Numbered from the stretch's first letter, positions 7,851 to 16,287 are shown. The stretch: DNA of 64,000 bases from Chryseobacterium sp. Leaf180 (GCF_001424585.1 NZ_LMPJ01000010.1:302288-366287); one strand, 5' to 3'. Numbers and translations: made by a program. The notes: generated from the letters alone by a model not told the origin.

Positions 7851-8861
7851 TTATAAACTTTTAAACTGTTCCAGTGTGCGAATGTCGTTTTCAAAAAACA
7901 TTCTGATGTCGCTCATTTGATAAAGCAGCATCGTGATTCTCTCGATTCCCATCCCAAATGCATAACCGGAATATTTTTCAGAATCGATATTTACATTCTT
8001 CAAAACGGCAGGATCTACCATTCCGCAACCCATAATTTCCAGCCATCCTGTTCCTTTTGTGATGCGGTAATCGGTTTCAGAATTCAGTCCCCAGTACACA
8101 TCAATCTCGGCACTCGGCTCTGTAAAAGGAAAATAAGAAGGCCGGAGTCTGATTTTAGATTTCCCGAAAAGCTCAGTCGTGAAAAACTGAATCGTCTGTT
8201 TTAAATCTGCAAAACTCACATTTTCGTCGATATATAAACCTTCGATCTGATGGAAAATACAGTGCGAGCGCGAAGAAATTGCTTCATTTCTGAAAACCCT
8301 TCCCGGAGAAAGAATCCGGATCGGCGGCTCGTTGTTTTCCATGTAGCGAATCTGTACCGAAGACGTATGCGTTCTCAGTAAAATATCCGGATTTTGCTCG
8401 ATGAAAAATGTATCCTGCATATCGCGCGCAGGATGGTATTCAGGTAAATTTAAAGCCGTGAAATTATGCCAGTCATCCTCAATTTCCGGGCCGTCGGCTA
8501 CGGCAAAACCGATTGATTTAAAAATATCAATGATTCTTTTTTTTACCAAATTGATCGGGTGACGTGAACCAAGATTCATTGGAAAACCAGGTCTGGTAAG
8601 ATCTTCTTTCTCCAAAATCAACGTCGACTGAGAAGCATTTTTTAAATCTTCCAGCTTCGTATTAACCGCCACTTTCAGTGAATTGATCTTTTGCCCGAAA
8701 GCTTTTTTCTGATCGTTGGGAACGGTTTTCAAAAACTCGTAAAAGTCATTCAAAACACCCTTTTTACCATTAAAACGGATTCTGAAATTCTCCACCTCAT
8801 CTTTCGAAGTGGCGTTGAAATTATTAACCTCGAGCAGTAAATCTTCTATTTTATCTGTCAT
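7851..8861 (-). CDS. pheS: Phenylalanine-tRNA ligase, alpha subunit
   Basis: The class II aminoacyl-tRNA synthetase alpha chain, which works as an alpha2-beta2 tetramer with PheT (not in the window) to charge tRNA-Phe in the cytoplasm. The 336-residue form begins [11 protein letters not shown]. The amino coiled-coil arm (1-85) is followed by the catalytic domain with motif 2 around [12 protein letters not shown] and motif 3 [13 protein letters not shown]; the Phe-binding [11 protein letters not shown] segment is present. A longer in-frame ATG at 8933 would cross the TATTTTTG promoter element at 8890-8897, so 8861 is the chosen start. Confidence 0.97.
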   Translation of the reverse strand: MTDKIEDLLLEVNNFNATSKDEVENFRIRFNGKKGVLNDFYEFLKTVPNDQKKAFGQKINSLKVAVNTKLEDLKNASQSTLILEKEDLTRPGFPMNLGSRHPINLVKKRIIDIFKSIGFAVADGPEIEDDWHNFTALNLPEYHPARDMQDTFFIEQNPDILLRTHTSSVQIRYMENNEPPIRILSPGRVFRNEAISSRSHCIFHQIEGLYIDENVSFADLKQTIQFFTTELFGKSKIRLRPSYFPFTEPSAEIDVYWGLNSETDYRITKGTGWLEIMGCGMVDPAVLKNVNIDSEKYSGYAFGMGIERITMLLYQMSDIRMFFENDIRTLEQFKSL

Positions 8862-8889
8862 TATATTCCCTTTCAAAAAAAATCTGCTG

Positions 8890-8897
8890 CAAAAATA
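8890..8897 (-). promoter_or_regulatory. -7 promoter element for pheS
   Basis: Minus strand TATTTTTGCAG fits TAnnTTTG and lies 28 nt before the chosen pheS start, inside the longer alternative reading frame. Confidence 0.55.
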
Positions 8898-8933
8898 CTG
8901 ATTTCCAAGTGAAAAATCCTGTTCAAAAGTCAT

Positions 8934-8962
8934 AAAAAAATCTGCCTTTTCGCAGGCAGATT
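8934..8962 (-). terminator. Intrinsic terminator after the YceI gene
   Basis: AATCTGCCT at 8939-8947 pairs with AGGCAGATT at 8954-8962; read on the minus strand it is followed by seven T. Confidence 0.8.
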
Positions 8963-8986
8963 AATACATTTTCAAGCAAACTTTTA

Positions 8987-9640
8987 TTACTTTTTCGCTT
9001 TGATATTCACCTGAAGTGTCATTTCGTCTTTTATCACGCCGTTTTCTGCCGGACTGTTGAAATTCAGATTAAACTCTTTTCGGTTAATATCAAATGGTTC
9101 GGTACGAATGCTTATCTCATCGCCTTTCAAAGAAATATTCGCGCGAAACTGCACCGGATTTGTCTTGTCTTTTATCGTTAAATTTCCGCTGAGAAGCGTG
9201 TTGTAATCGCCTTCTGCCATCTGGGCTGTTTTTGTAATTTCAAAAGTTGCGTCGGGATATTTTTCTGTCTCAAAAAAATCTTTGCTTTTCAGATGACCGA
9301 TAAGTTTCTGCATCTGTGCCGGATCATTCTGAAGATCTTCCGAAACAATCGAATTTACATCCACTGTTAATTTTCCGCTGATCAGTTTCCCATTTTCTGC
9401 TGAGATCTCTCCATTTTTAAAAGGAACCGTTCCAAAATGCGCCAGATTTTCAGATTTGAAAATCTTATAACCGCGCCATTCTATTTTGCTTGCGTCGGTT
9501 TCCAGCGTGTAAATATCGCTTCCGGTTTTGTTTTCCGCTAAATTCGTCTCAGATTTATGCGTTTTTTCTTTATTACATGAAACGAAAATCAAAGAAAAAA
9601 AAGCCGCGGAAAAAGTGAAAAGAAGTATATTTTTAATCAT
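8987..9640 (-). CDS. YceI-family lipoprotein
   Basis: A 217-residue protein with a lipoprotein signal ending at FVSCNKEK, so it is probably anchored in a membrane facing the periplasm. After a polar linker, a YceI lipocalin-like domain begins at about residue 45 (DASKIEWRGYKIF) and ends with the usual strand pattern (NREFNL-like NRKEFNLNF, VKDEMTL-like IKDEMTLQVNI). YceI proteins bind long isoprenoid or amphiphilic lipids in a beta barrel; in Bacteroidota they occur widely as lipoproteins with unknown ligand. Single gene with its own terminator. Confidence 0.9.
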   Translation of the reverse strand: MIKNILLFTFSAAFFSLIFVSCNKEKTHKSETNLAENKTGSDIYTLETDASKIEWRGYKIFKSENLAHFGTVPFKNGEISAENGKLISGKLTVDVNSIVSEDLQNDPAQMQKLIGHLKSKDFFETEKYPDATFEITKTAQMAEGDYNTLLSGNLTIKDKTNPVQFRANISLKGDEISIRTEPFDINRKEFNLNFNSPAENGVIKDEMTLQVNIKAKK

Positions 9641-9703
9641 CAGAAATTAATTTTTAAGTCTCCGCTAATTTACTAAAAATATGCCATGCACACGGAAAAA
9701 CCG

Positions 9704-9711
9704 TATTTTTG
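9704..9711 (+). promoter_or_regulatory. -7 promoter element 3 nt before the ABC ATPase start
   Basis: TATTTTTG matches TAnnTTTG. Only CGT separates it from the ATG at 9715, so the mRNA should begin at the start codon. A TTG start at 9709 lies inside the element and is rejected. Confidence 0.55.
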
Positions 9712-9714
9712 CGT

Positions 9715-10653
9715 ATGCTTTTAAAGATCGATCATCTGCACTTTTCGCATCAGAGAGACCAAGTTCTATTTGAAGATTTTTCGCTGGAGATAGAACGCGA
9801 AAAAATAATCGCGCTAGCCGGAGAAAGCGGTTGTGGAAAATCTACGCTTCTCAGCCTCATTTACGGACTTCTTGACTGGGAAAAAGGTGAAATATATTTT
9901 GAAAACACGAAACTTCTCGGCCCAAAAGGAAATCTCGTGCCCGGCGAATCTCAGATGAAACTCGTTGCCCAGAATTTTGATCTGATGCCTTACGCAACGG
10001 TCGCAGAAAATGTCGGGAAATTTATTTCTAACATTAATTTAAAGGAGAAAAAAGAAACGGTTTCCGAGTTGCTCGATGTCGTTGGACTGACCGAATTTTC
10101 TTCAACTTTGCCTAAAAAACTAAGTGGCGGACAGCAACAGCGTGTGGCGATTGCGCGTGCACTTTCTGTGATGCCGAAACTTCTTTTGTTGGATGAACCG
10201 TTTAGCAATCTTGATTTTGCGCGAAAAATTGAGCTTCGCGACCGGCTTTTTGATTATGTAAAAAAGAATAAAATCACGCTGATTATTTCTACGCATGAGT
10301 TGCAGGATCTTCTTCCTTGGCTTGATGAAATTGTGATTTTAAAAGAAGGAAAAGTTGTGCAGAAAGGCGATGCAGAATCAGTGTATAAAAACCCGGAAAG
10401 TCATTATGTAGCCACGCTTTTCGGGGAAGTAAATCTTTTTTCGGAAGAAGAAATTTCTATTTTTAAACTTAAAAAACCGGCGTATTTTCCAAACGAAATC
10501 GTGCTTTCAGAAAATGGTTTTGAAGCTGAAGTTCTGGAAAGCCGTTTTGCCGGAAATTATTTCTGGAATAAAATTTTAGTCAGAAATAAAACGCTGATTC
10601 TTTACACAGACGAAAAAATTTCAGGACGAGTGAATATCTCGTTTAAAAATTAA
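9715..10653 (+). CDS. ABC transporter ATP-binding protein with a carboxyl extension, no permease nearby
   Basis: A 312-residue ATPase. Walker A GESGCGKST is at 36-44, the Q-loop at Gln86, the signature LSGGQQQR at 136-143, Walker B LLLLDE at 156-161 and the H-loop His194. The ATPase domain resembles importer ATPases of the Fe3+/spermidine/sulfate group (FbpC/PotA-like). About 80 residues beyond residue 230 form an extra beta-rich region (VLSENGFEAEVLESRFAGNYF) similar in place to a TOBE domain. No membrane subunit or binding protein is adjacent, so its transport partner is unknown. The neighbouring MHS transporter runs on the opposite strand and is not ABC-type. Confidence 0.9.
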   Translation: MLLKIDHLHFSHQRDQVLFEDFSLEIEREKIIALAGESGCGKSTLLSLIYGLLDWEKGEIYFENTKLLGPKGNLVPGESQMKLVAQNFDLMPYATVAENVGKFISNINLKEKKETVSELLDVVGLTEFSSTLPKKLSGGQQQRVAIARALSVMPKLLLLDEPFSNLDFARKIELRDRLFDYVKKNKITLIISTHELQDLLPWLDEIVILKEGKVVQKGDAESVYKNPESHYVATLFGEVNLFSEEEISIFKLKKPAYFPNEIVLSENGFEAEVLESRFAGNYFWNKILVRNKTLILYTDEKISGRVNISFKN

Positions 10654-10680
10654 AACAGATATTATCATCAAATAAAGAGA

Positions 10681-10712
10681 AAAAAAGCGCCTCCGAAAAA
10701 GAGGTTTTTTAT
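10681..10712. terminator. Weak terminator between the ABC ATPase and the MHS transporter
   Basis: CCTC and GAGG flank a CGAAAAA loop, with A-run and T-run arms outside. The GC stem is only 4 bp, but the position between two convergent genes fits. Confidence 0.4.
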
Positions 10713-10727
10713 GCTTATCTGACCGTA

Positions 10728-12038
10728 TTATTTAATATCTTCATTGAGTTTTGAAGTTTCTTTCGTGTCTTTCATTCTTACGTAAACGATTAAAGAAAAG
10801 GAAATACAAACGGTAATGTACCAGAAAAAGTAATGTTCTACGTTCGCCTGCTTGAAGAGTAGCGCAATATATTCCGCAGTTCCGCCAAAGACAGCTACCG
10901 TGAGTGCGTACGGCAGACCGACACCCAATGCTCTCACTTCTGAAGGGAAAAGTTCGGCTTTCACAATCGCGTTTATCGAAGTATAGCCGCTCACAATAAT
11001 CAATGCGATCATAATATACAGGAATGACATCCACATAGAAGTGGTGTGGCTCAGCGCGGTAAGCAAAGGAACTGTACAAATCGTTCCTAAAATCCCGAAT
11101 CCTAAAAGCAGCGGTCTTCTACCAATTTTGTCTGAAAGTCCGCCGAAAACCGGCTGCAGACAGGCAAAAATAAACAGAGAAATAAATGAAATCAATGTTG
11201 ACTGCTCTTTGGTAAGATGAACGGTATTCACCAGAAATTTCTGCATATATGTTGTATACGTATAGAAAGCTAAGGTTCCGCCGAGTGTAAGTCCGATCAC
11301 AGTAACCAATGCTTTTGGATGTTTCAAAAGTTCTTTGATGCTTCCTCTGTTGTCTTTTTTGGTATCTTTTTTATTTTCAAAAGCTTCAGTTTCATGAAGG
11401 TTTGATCTCAAATATAAAGCGATCACAGAAAGTGTAGCACCGATGACGAAAGGAATTCTCCATCCCCAGTCTTCAAGCTGCGTTTCGGTAAGAAGGAGTT
11501 TCTGCAAAATCAGCTGAATTCCCAGCGCTATCAGCTGTCCGCCAATCAACGTTACATACTGAAAACTCGAATAAAAACCACGCCTTTCCTCACTAGCCAT
11601 TTCGCTGAGATACGTTGCCGAAACGCCATATTCACCGCCAACGCTCAAACCCTGAAGAAGCCGCGCGGCAAGCAAAAGTATCGGTGCGAGAACACCAATT
11701 GTTTCGTAAGTGGGCGTAAGTGCAATAAGCAAAGACCCGAAAGACATTAAAAGAACAGATAATGTCATTGCTTTTTTACGGCCGATTTTGTCGGCAATAC
11801 TTCCGAACATCCAACCTCCAAAAGGTCTCATCAAAAATCCTACAGCGAAAATACCTGCAGTATTCAGCAACTGCGCCGTCATATCAGAATCCGGAAAAAA
11901 AGAATTCGAAAAATAAATCGAAAACGCCGCATACGCGTACCAGTCGTACCATTCTACGAGATTTCCGACAGAACCTCCAATGATGGCTTTTATTCTCTCA
12001 CCTGTACTGATGCTGTGTGTAGAAGTTTGCGTGTTCAT
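10728..12038 (-). CDS. MFS transporter, metabolite:H+ symporter (MHS) type
   Basis: A 436-residue inner-membrane protein with about 12 transmembrane segments. The opening IIGGSVGNLVEWYDWYAYAA is the signature of the MHS family (KgtP, ProP and relatives). The loop 2-3 motif DKIGRKKAM and its repeat DKIGRRPLL are present, as is RLLQGLSVGGEYG. Known members take up 2-oxoglutarate, proline/betaine or other organic acids with protons; the substrate here cannot be fixed. The gene is isolated, with the remains of a response regulator upstream. Confidence 0.92.
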   Translation of the reverse strand: MNTQTSTHSISTGERIKAIIGGSVGNLVEWYDWYAYAAFSIYFSNSFFPDSDMTAQLLNTAGIFAVGFLMRPFGGWMFGSIADKIGRKKAMTLSVLLMSFGSLLIALTPTYETIGVLAPILLLAARLLQGLSVGGEYGVSATYLSEMASEERRGFYSSFQYVTLIGGQLIALGIQLILQKLLLTETQLEDWGWRIPFVIGATLSVIALYLRSNLHETEAFENKKDTKKDNRGSIKELLKHPKALVTVIGLTLGGTLAFYTYTTYMQKFLVNTVHLTKEQSTLISFISLFIFACLQPVFGGLSDKIGRRPLLLGFGILGTICTVPLLTALSHTTSMWMSFLYIMIALIIVSGYTSINAIVKAELFPSEVRALGVGLPYALTVAVFGGTAEYIALLFKQANVEHYFFWYITVCISFSLIVYVRMKDTKETSKLNEDIK

Positions 12039-12171
12039 ACAATATTTGAGTGTTTAATTATAAACAAGTTGTGGAAATTGTGATGTTTTGCATTGCTGAG
12101 AAAATTATCCATTACGATAAGCAGTAAAATTTCCTTGATTGCCAACATCACCTTCTGCTGCAATTTAGTTT

Positions 12172-12458
12172 TTATCCAAATATTTCACCAATCTTTAGAT
12201 TCAGGTTTGATAAAAATTTCATTAAAGCCAGACGGTGGTAAATGTCTTTGGTTTTTCTGCAGTAAAGCACTCTTATTCTTGCGGGAAGCTGGGGAAGCGC
12301 AAAAGGTTTGGTAATATAATCGTCGGCGCCTTCGTCTAAACCCCAAATTTTGTTATCAAGCGTCTCTTTTGTCGTCGCGATTTCGCAGATATCATCTTTT
12401 TTTTAAAGTAATCGGAAATACTGGACGCGAGCTCCGGACGATCTTCTACAATAAGCAT
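12172..12458 (-). pseudogene. Decayed response regulator (OmpR-type receiver) remnant
   Basis: From the ATG at 12458 the frame reads [20 protein letters not shown], the start of a receiver domain with its acidic pocket. In a run of eight A (12400-12407) the frame shifts; the other frame continues [17 protein letters not shown] and then jumps straight to [19 protein letters not shown], the end of a receiver with the conserved KPF. About 50 residues between, including the phosphorylated Asp, are missing. After PARIRVL the frame soon hits a stop and no DNA-binding domain follows. At least one frameshift and one internal deletion make this a dead gene. No histidine kinase lies nearby. Confidence 0.8.
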
Positions 12459-12540
12459 TTTAATCACTCAGTAAGTGATGTTTAAGTAATCAATTACTAA
12501 GATATGTGCAGTAGAGATTATTTTTTAGTAAATAGCTGAA

Positions 12541-12885
12541 TCAGGCTTTTTTAACAAACTCAGATTTTAAAGCCATAGAACCGAAACCTTCTATTTTACA
12601 GTCAATATTATGATCGCTGTCGGGTCTCAAACGGATATTTTTCACTTTCGTTCCCGCTTTCACCGGTTTTGGAGCGCCTTTTACAGGAAGATCTTTAACA
12701 ACAACCACCGAATCGCCGTCCTGCAGTTCGTTTCCGTTTGCATCTAAAATTTTTCCTTCGATACTGTTTTCTGCCGATTCTTCCTTAGGATTCCATTCGT
12801 AGAAACACTGCGAACACACCATTCCATTATCATCTGGATAGGTAAATTCTGACTGACATTTCGGGCAAAGTACAAGATCGCTCAT
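12541..12885 (-). CDS. PhnA/YjdM-like zinc-ribbon protein
   Basis: A 114-residue cytoplasmic protein. The amino end has a zinc ribbon with two CxxC pairs (LCPKCQSEF and VCSQCFYEW); the carboxyl half is the PhnA domain ([15 protein letters not shown], then VKNIRL and [20 protein letters not shown]). Despite the historical name linked to alkylphosphonate use, the cellular role of this family is not settled. Single gene with a TATCTTTG promoter element 14 nt before the ATG. Confidence 0.93.
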   Translation of the reverse strand: MSDLVLCPKCQSEFTYPDDNGMVCSQCFYEWNPKEESAENSIEGKILDANGNELQDGDSVVVVKDLPVKGAPKPVKAGTKVKNIRLRPDSDHNIDCKIEGFGSMALKSEFVKKA

Positions 12886-12899
12886 GGTAATTGTTTTTG

Positions 12900-12907
12900 C
12901 AAAGATA
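12900..12907 (-). promoter_or_regulatory. -7 promoter element for the PhnA/YjdM-like gene
   Basis: Minus strand TATCTTTGCA fits TAnnTTTG, 14 nt before the ATG. Confidence 0.55.
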
Positions 12908-12989
12908 GTTTTCTTTAGGTTTTCGACTTAATGATTTAAAACAGAACTAGCTGTAAAATATTAAAATGAAAAATTCCGGTAAAAAATTG

Positions 12990-12997
12990 TATTTTTG
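12990..12997 (+). promoter_or_regulatory. -7 promoter element for the RsmB-like gene
   Basis: TATTTTTGCGG fits TAnnTTTG, 26 nt before the ATG at 13024. Confidence 0.5.
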
Positions 12998-13023
12998 CGG
13001 GTTCAAAACAGCACACTGCAATT

Positions 13024-14229
13024 ATGGAATTGATTCACAGAAATTTGGCGATCGGAATTCACGATGCTTTACAGGAAACTTTTTTCGAGAAAAATAAATA
13101 TGCCGACAAGGTAATCGAAAGACTTTTGAAAGCCAACAGAAAATGGGGAAGCCAGGATCGTGCGGTGGTTTCTGAGATTTTCTACAACATTATCCGCTGG
13201 AAAAAACGCCTGGAATATTATATGGGGGAAGGCGTGAAACCCAGCAATATTTATAAGTTAATCATCGCGTACTGCCTTTGGAGCGATACCAGATTCAAAA
13301 GATTTGAAGAATTTGAAGGCATAAAAGTAGCAGATATTACAACAAAACTGAAGAAAGGAACCGTCCCTACGAAATCTATTGAACATTCGATTCCAGATTG
13401 GTTGGTGGAAACTTTAGAAAAAGAACTTGGGGCAAACTGGGAAAAAGAAATGCGGGCGCTTAACGAACGCGCATCGACAGTTTTGCGTGCAAACACATTA
13501 AAAACCTCAACAAAAGAACTGATTGCAGATCTTGCCGAAGAAAATATCGTGTCGCATAGTGTGAGAAATTATCCCGATGCGGTGGAACTTGAAGAAAAGA
13601 AAAACGTTTTTCTTACCTCCGCTTTTAAAGATGGACTTTTTGAAGTTCAGGATGCTTCATCGCAGAAAATCGCATATTTTCTTGATGTAAAAGAAGGTCA
13701 GCGTGTGGTTGACGTTTGTGCCGGTGCCGGTGGAAAAACACTTCACATCGCTGCTTTGATGGGAAATAAAGGTCAGATTATCGCGCTCGATTTATACGAA
13801 TGGAAATTAGCCGAGCTGAAACGCCGCGCAAAAAGAGCCGGAGCTCATAACATCGAAACGCGTGTGATTGCTGACAATAAAGTCATTAAGCGACTTCATG
13901 AGAAAGCCGACCGTTTGCTGATCGACGCGCCTTGCTCGGGTCTTGGCGTTTTGAAAAGAAACCCAGACAGTAAATGGAAAATCGATCAGGAATTTATCGA
14001 CCGTATCAAAAAAGAACAGCAGCAGATTATTCAGGATTACTGTAAAATTATTAAAGTGGGTGGAAAAATGGTGTATGCCACGTGCTCAATTCTCCCTTCT
14101 GAGAACAACGAGCAGGTTGCAGAGTTTTTGAAAAACAACCCAGATTACAAATTACTGAAAGAAGAAAAAGTAATGCCGAGCGAAGGCTACGACGGCTTTT
14201 ACATGGCTTTGATCGAGCGTATAGCGTAA
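13024..14229 (+). CDS. rsmB: RsmB/NOP-family rRNA cytosine-C5 methyltransferase
   Basis: A 401-residue SAM-dependent RNA methyltransferase, most likely for 16S rRNA C967. The first ~130 residues form a NusB-like helical domain, as in RsmB. The methyltransferase core has the SAM-binding motif VVDVCAGAGGKTLHIA, and both cysteines of the m5C mechanism: Cys304 in DAPCSGLGVL and Cys354 in YATCSILPSENNEQV. Length is a little shorter than the E. coli protein. The exact target base is inferred from the domain layout. Single gene followed by a clear terminator. Confidence 0.88.
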   Translation: MELIHRNLAIGIHDALQETFFEKNKYADKVIERLLKANRKWGSQDRAVVSEIFYNIIRWKKRLEYYMGEGVKPSNIYKLIIAYCLWSDTRFKRFEEFEGIKVADITTKLKKGTVPTKSIEHSIPDWLVETLEKELGANWEKEMRALNERASTVLRANTLKTSTKELIADLAEENIVSHSVRNYPDAVELEEKKNVFLTSAFKDGLFEVQDASSQKIAYFLDVKEGQRVVDVCAGAGGKTLHIAALMGNKGQIIALDLYEWKLAELKRRAKRAGAHNIETRVIADNKVIKRLHEKADRLLIDAPCSGLGVLKRNPDSKWKIDQEFIDRIKKEQQQIIQDYCKIIKVGGKMVYATCSILPSENNEQVAEFLKNNPDYKLLKEEKVMPSEGYDGFYMALIERIA

Positions 14230-14252
14230 GATTTTTTCTTTAAATATATCTC

Positions 14253-14281
14253 AACTACTCTATTTTTTGGAGTAGTTTTTT
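14253..14281 (+). terminator. Intrinsic terminator after the RsmB-like gene
   Basis: AACTACTC and GAGTAGTT pair around a T-rich loop, followed by a T run. Confidence 0.8.
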
Positions 14282-14295
14282 GTTGGCTAAAGATT

Positions 14296-14303
14296 TACCT
14301 TTG
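14296..14303 (+). promoter_or_regulatory. -7 promoter element for the PNGase F-like gene
   Basis: TACCTTTG fits TAnnTTTG and lies 19 nt before the ATG at 14323. Confidence 0.45.
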
Positions 14304-14322
14304 CTTAAATCTAAAAAAACCA

Positions 14323-15987
14323 ATGACTAAACTTCTACTCAGCAGTTTTCTGTTTTTTTCGTGCTTTTTTGCGCATTCGCAAACATACGAAATCCAATAT
14401 TCGACTTCGTCAAACGGAAAGGTGCAGCCCAATGAAAATCCGACAATTGTTTTTGTAAACGAGCGTGAAAACTGGATTGTCAGTAAGAAAATAAAAGAGC
14501 AGAAATTTGAATATCCTTTTGAGGCAACGAAAATTGAGAAACCTTCGAACACGATTGTCGCGTACGGTTATCTAAAACCTAATGAAGTTATTTCGACATC
14601 GGATGCCGAATCGGTTGGCAAGCAGACTTTTGAAATGAAACCCGAAACCAAGAAAATCCTCGGTTATCTCTGCAAAAAAGCAGTCACAAAAATCAATTCA
14701 AATACGATTGAAGTATGGTATACAAATGATCTGAATATTAAAGGCGGACCGTCAAGTCTTGGGCAAAATTTAGGTTTGGTTTTAGAAATCGAGCGCAACG
14801 GAAATGCAGCGACAACAGCAGTTTCCATTAAAAAAGTAAAGAAAACCGGCATCGAAAATTTAGCACAAACGAAAGCGAAAAATCTTGATCTTTTAAGCTA
14901 CAAAGACCGCATTTGGAAAAGCCGTTTTGTGACTTTAAAAGTTTTTGAAAACGAAATAATCAATTTCTCCGACGAATCAAAATCGAATGATTCTGTAAAA
15001 AGATTTGCGAATGGAACCGTGATTTTGAGAAAGATAAAATTTCCGAAAATCAGTGAAGGTGAAAATATATTTGTCGAACTCAAACAGCAGTCTAACGGTG
15101 ACGCGTACGACCGAACGGGAAGCGTTTTCTTTATTCCGCAGGAAAAATCGCAGTCATTTTTCGACGGTTTGGAAAAAGGCGTGAAAACTTTACCGCTTTT
15201 TGAAAACGGAAACAGCAAACAGTATTATGGTGTTACATCAACCGAAAATTATCTTCCGATTGTGGAAATGATGCGGTTTTTTACTTCTTTTGGTGTAAAT
15301 AAATTTAATAATCTTCAACTGAAAGATAAAACCTGGGAAACGGTAAGTCCTTTCAGACAGGACATTACAGAACTGAAACCTTCTTTAGCAGATAAAGAAA
15401 TCTGGATCGGCACTTTCATAGGAAATTACGATAAAGGCGGTCATAAAGTAAGTCTGGATATTACGATTCATAAAAGCGAACAGATTGTCAACAAAAATAA
15501 TAAGTTGATTCCGCTATTTACGACGACAAATGTTTTGGAAATGGCCGGACAGGAATATTCGACAATGTTTAACAGTGAAAAAGGCCTCACGGTAGATTTT
15601 ACACTGATAAAAGATCTTAAAAATGCATCGCTTCGCTACATCACGACGGGACACGGCGGCTGGGAAAACGGCGACGAATTTATACAGAAAGAAAACAGCA
15701 TTTTCATCGATGGCAAAAAAGTTTTTTCATTCGTGCCATGGCGCACAGAATGTGGCTCTTACAGACTTTACAATCCAGCTTCGGGAAATTTTCCTGATGG
15801 ACTTTCGTCTTCGGATCTGAGCCGATCAAACTGGTGCCCGGGAACGGTTACCAATCCGAATTTTATTTCATTGGGAGATTTGAAAGCGGGAAAACACAGT
15901 ATTCAGGTTAAAATTCCGCAAGGTGAGCCCGAAGGCGGAAGCTTCAGCGCATGGAATGTAACCGGAGCGCTTCTGGGATCTGAATAA
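14323..15987 (+). CDS. Secreted PNGase F-like N-glycosidase with a GLPGLI-like amino domain
   Basis: A 554-residue exported protein (signal peptide to about residue 20, ending FFAHSQ). Residues ~20-175 resemble the GLPGLI family, including ILGYLCKKAV and GGPSSLGQNLGLVLEI. From ~200 on, it resembles peptide-N4-asparagine amidase F, which cuts N-glycans from glycoproteins. DAYDRTGSVFF aligns with the segment holding PNGase F Asp60 (here Asp263), and GWENGDEFIQ aligns with the segment holding Glu206 (here Glu452). The Glu118 position appears to be Phe. The carboxyl end keeps the RSNWCPG motif seen as RAGWCPG in PNGase F. A longer type II PNGase F with an extra amino domain is known from Elizabethkingia, and this is probably its orthologue. 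Activity is likely but unproven given the Glu118 change. Confidence 0.78.
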   Translation: MTKLLLSSFLFFSCFFAHSQTYEIQYSTSSNGKVQPNENPTIVFVNERENWIVSKKIKEQKFEYPFEATKIEKPSNTIVAYGYLKPNEVISTSDAESVGKQTFEMKPETKKILGYLCKKAVTKINSNTIEVWYTNDLNIKGGPSSLGQNLGLVLEIERNGNAATTAVSIKKVKKTGIENLAQTKAKNLDLLSYKDRIWKSRFVTLKVFENEIINFSDESKSNDSVKRFANGTVILRKIKFPKISEGENIFVELKQQSNGDAYDRTGSVFFIPQEKSQSFFDGLEKGVKTLPLFENGNSKQYYGVTSTENYLPIVEMMRFFTSFGVNKFNNLQLKDKTWETVSPFRQDITELKPSLADKEIWIGTFIGNYDKGGHKVSLDITIHKSEQIVNKNNKLIPLFTTTNVLEMAGQEYSTMFNSEKGLTVDFTLIKDLKNASLRYITTGHGGWENGDEFIQKENSIFIDGKKVFSFVPWRTECGSYRLYNPASGNFPDGLSSSDLSRSNWCPGTVTNPNFISLGDLKAGKHSIQVKIPQGEPEGGSFSAWNVTGALLGSE

Positions 15988-15993
15988 AACAAA

Positions 15994-16023
15994 ACCTTCC
16001 CGAAACCAAAGTTTCGGGAAGGT
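15994..16023 (+). other. Strong hairpin without a sense T tract after the PNGase F-like gene
   Basis: ACCTTCCCGAAAC and GTTTCGGGAAGGT form a 13-bp perfect stem around a CAAA loop, 7 nt after the stop codon. The sense strand continues AAAAACACAAATGATG, not T-rich; the T-rich side is on the minus strand, where no gene ends. It may act as an mRNA 3' end or stabiliser. Confidence 0.7.
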
Positions 16024-16279
16024 AAAAACACAAATGATGAAAAAAAATTATTTCGAGTCACAAACATAAAAACTTTTTTTTAGAAACGCAAGCTTTAGCC
16101 GATTAATATTGATTTTTTTGAAAATAACAATTTTAATTTAGTGTAACATCAAGAGATTTTTGGAAGCTATTTTTTAGCATATTTCTGAAAGATTTAGATT
16201 AAACTGAAAAACTCCTCAACTGGTGCAATTATCTTTTGAGAATTTAACTAAGTTTTAAAGTTATTATCATATAAATAAT
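16024..16279. other. A/T-rich intergenic stretch
   Basis: Apart from the hairpin tail at its start and a possible 11-codon frame at 16034 (MMKKNYFESQT), I see no gene, repeat or stable structure here. It is very A/T-rich with several T runs. Confidence 0.5.
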
Positions 16280-16287
16280 TATATTTG
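16280..16287 (+). promoter_or_regulatory. -7 promoter element before the 16313 gene
   Basis: TATATTTG fits TAnnTTTG, 25 nt before the ATG at 16313. Confidence 0.45.
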
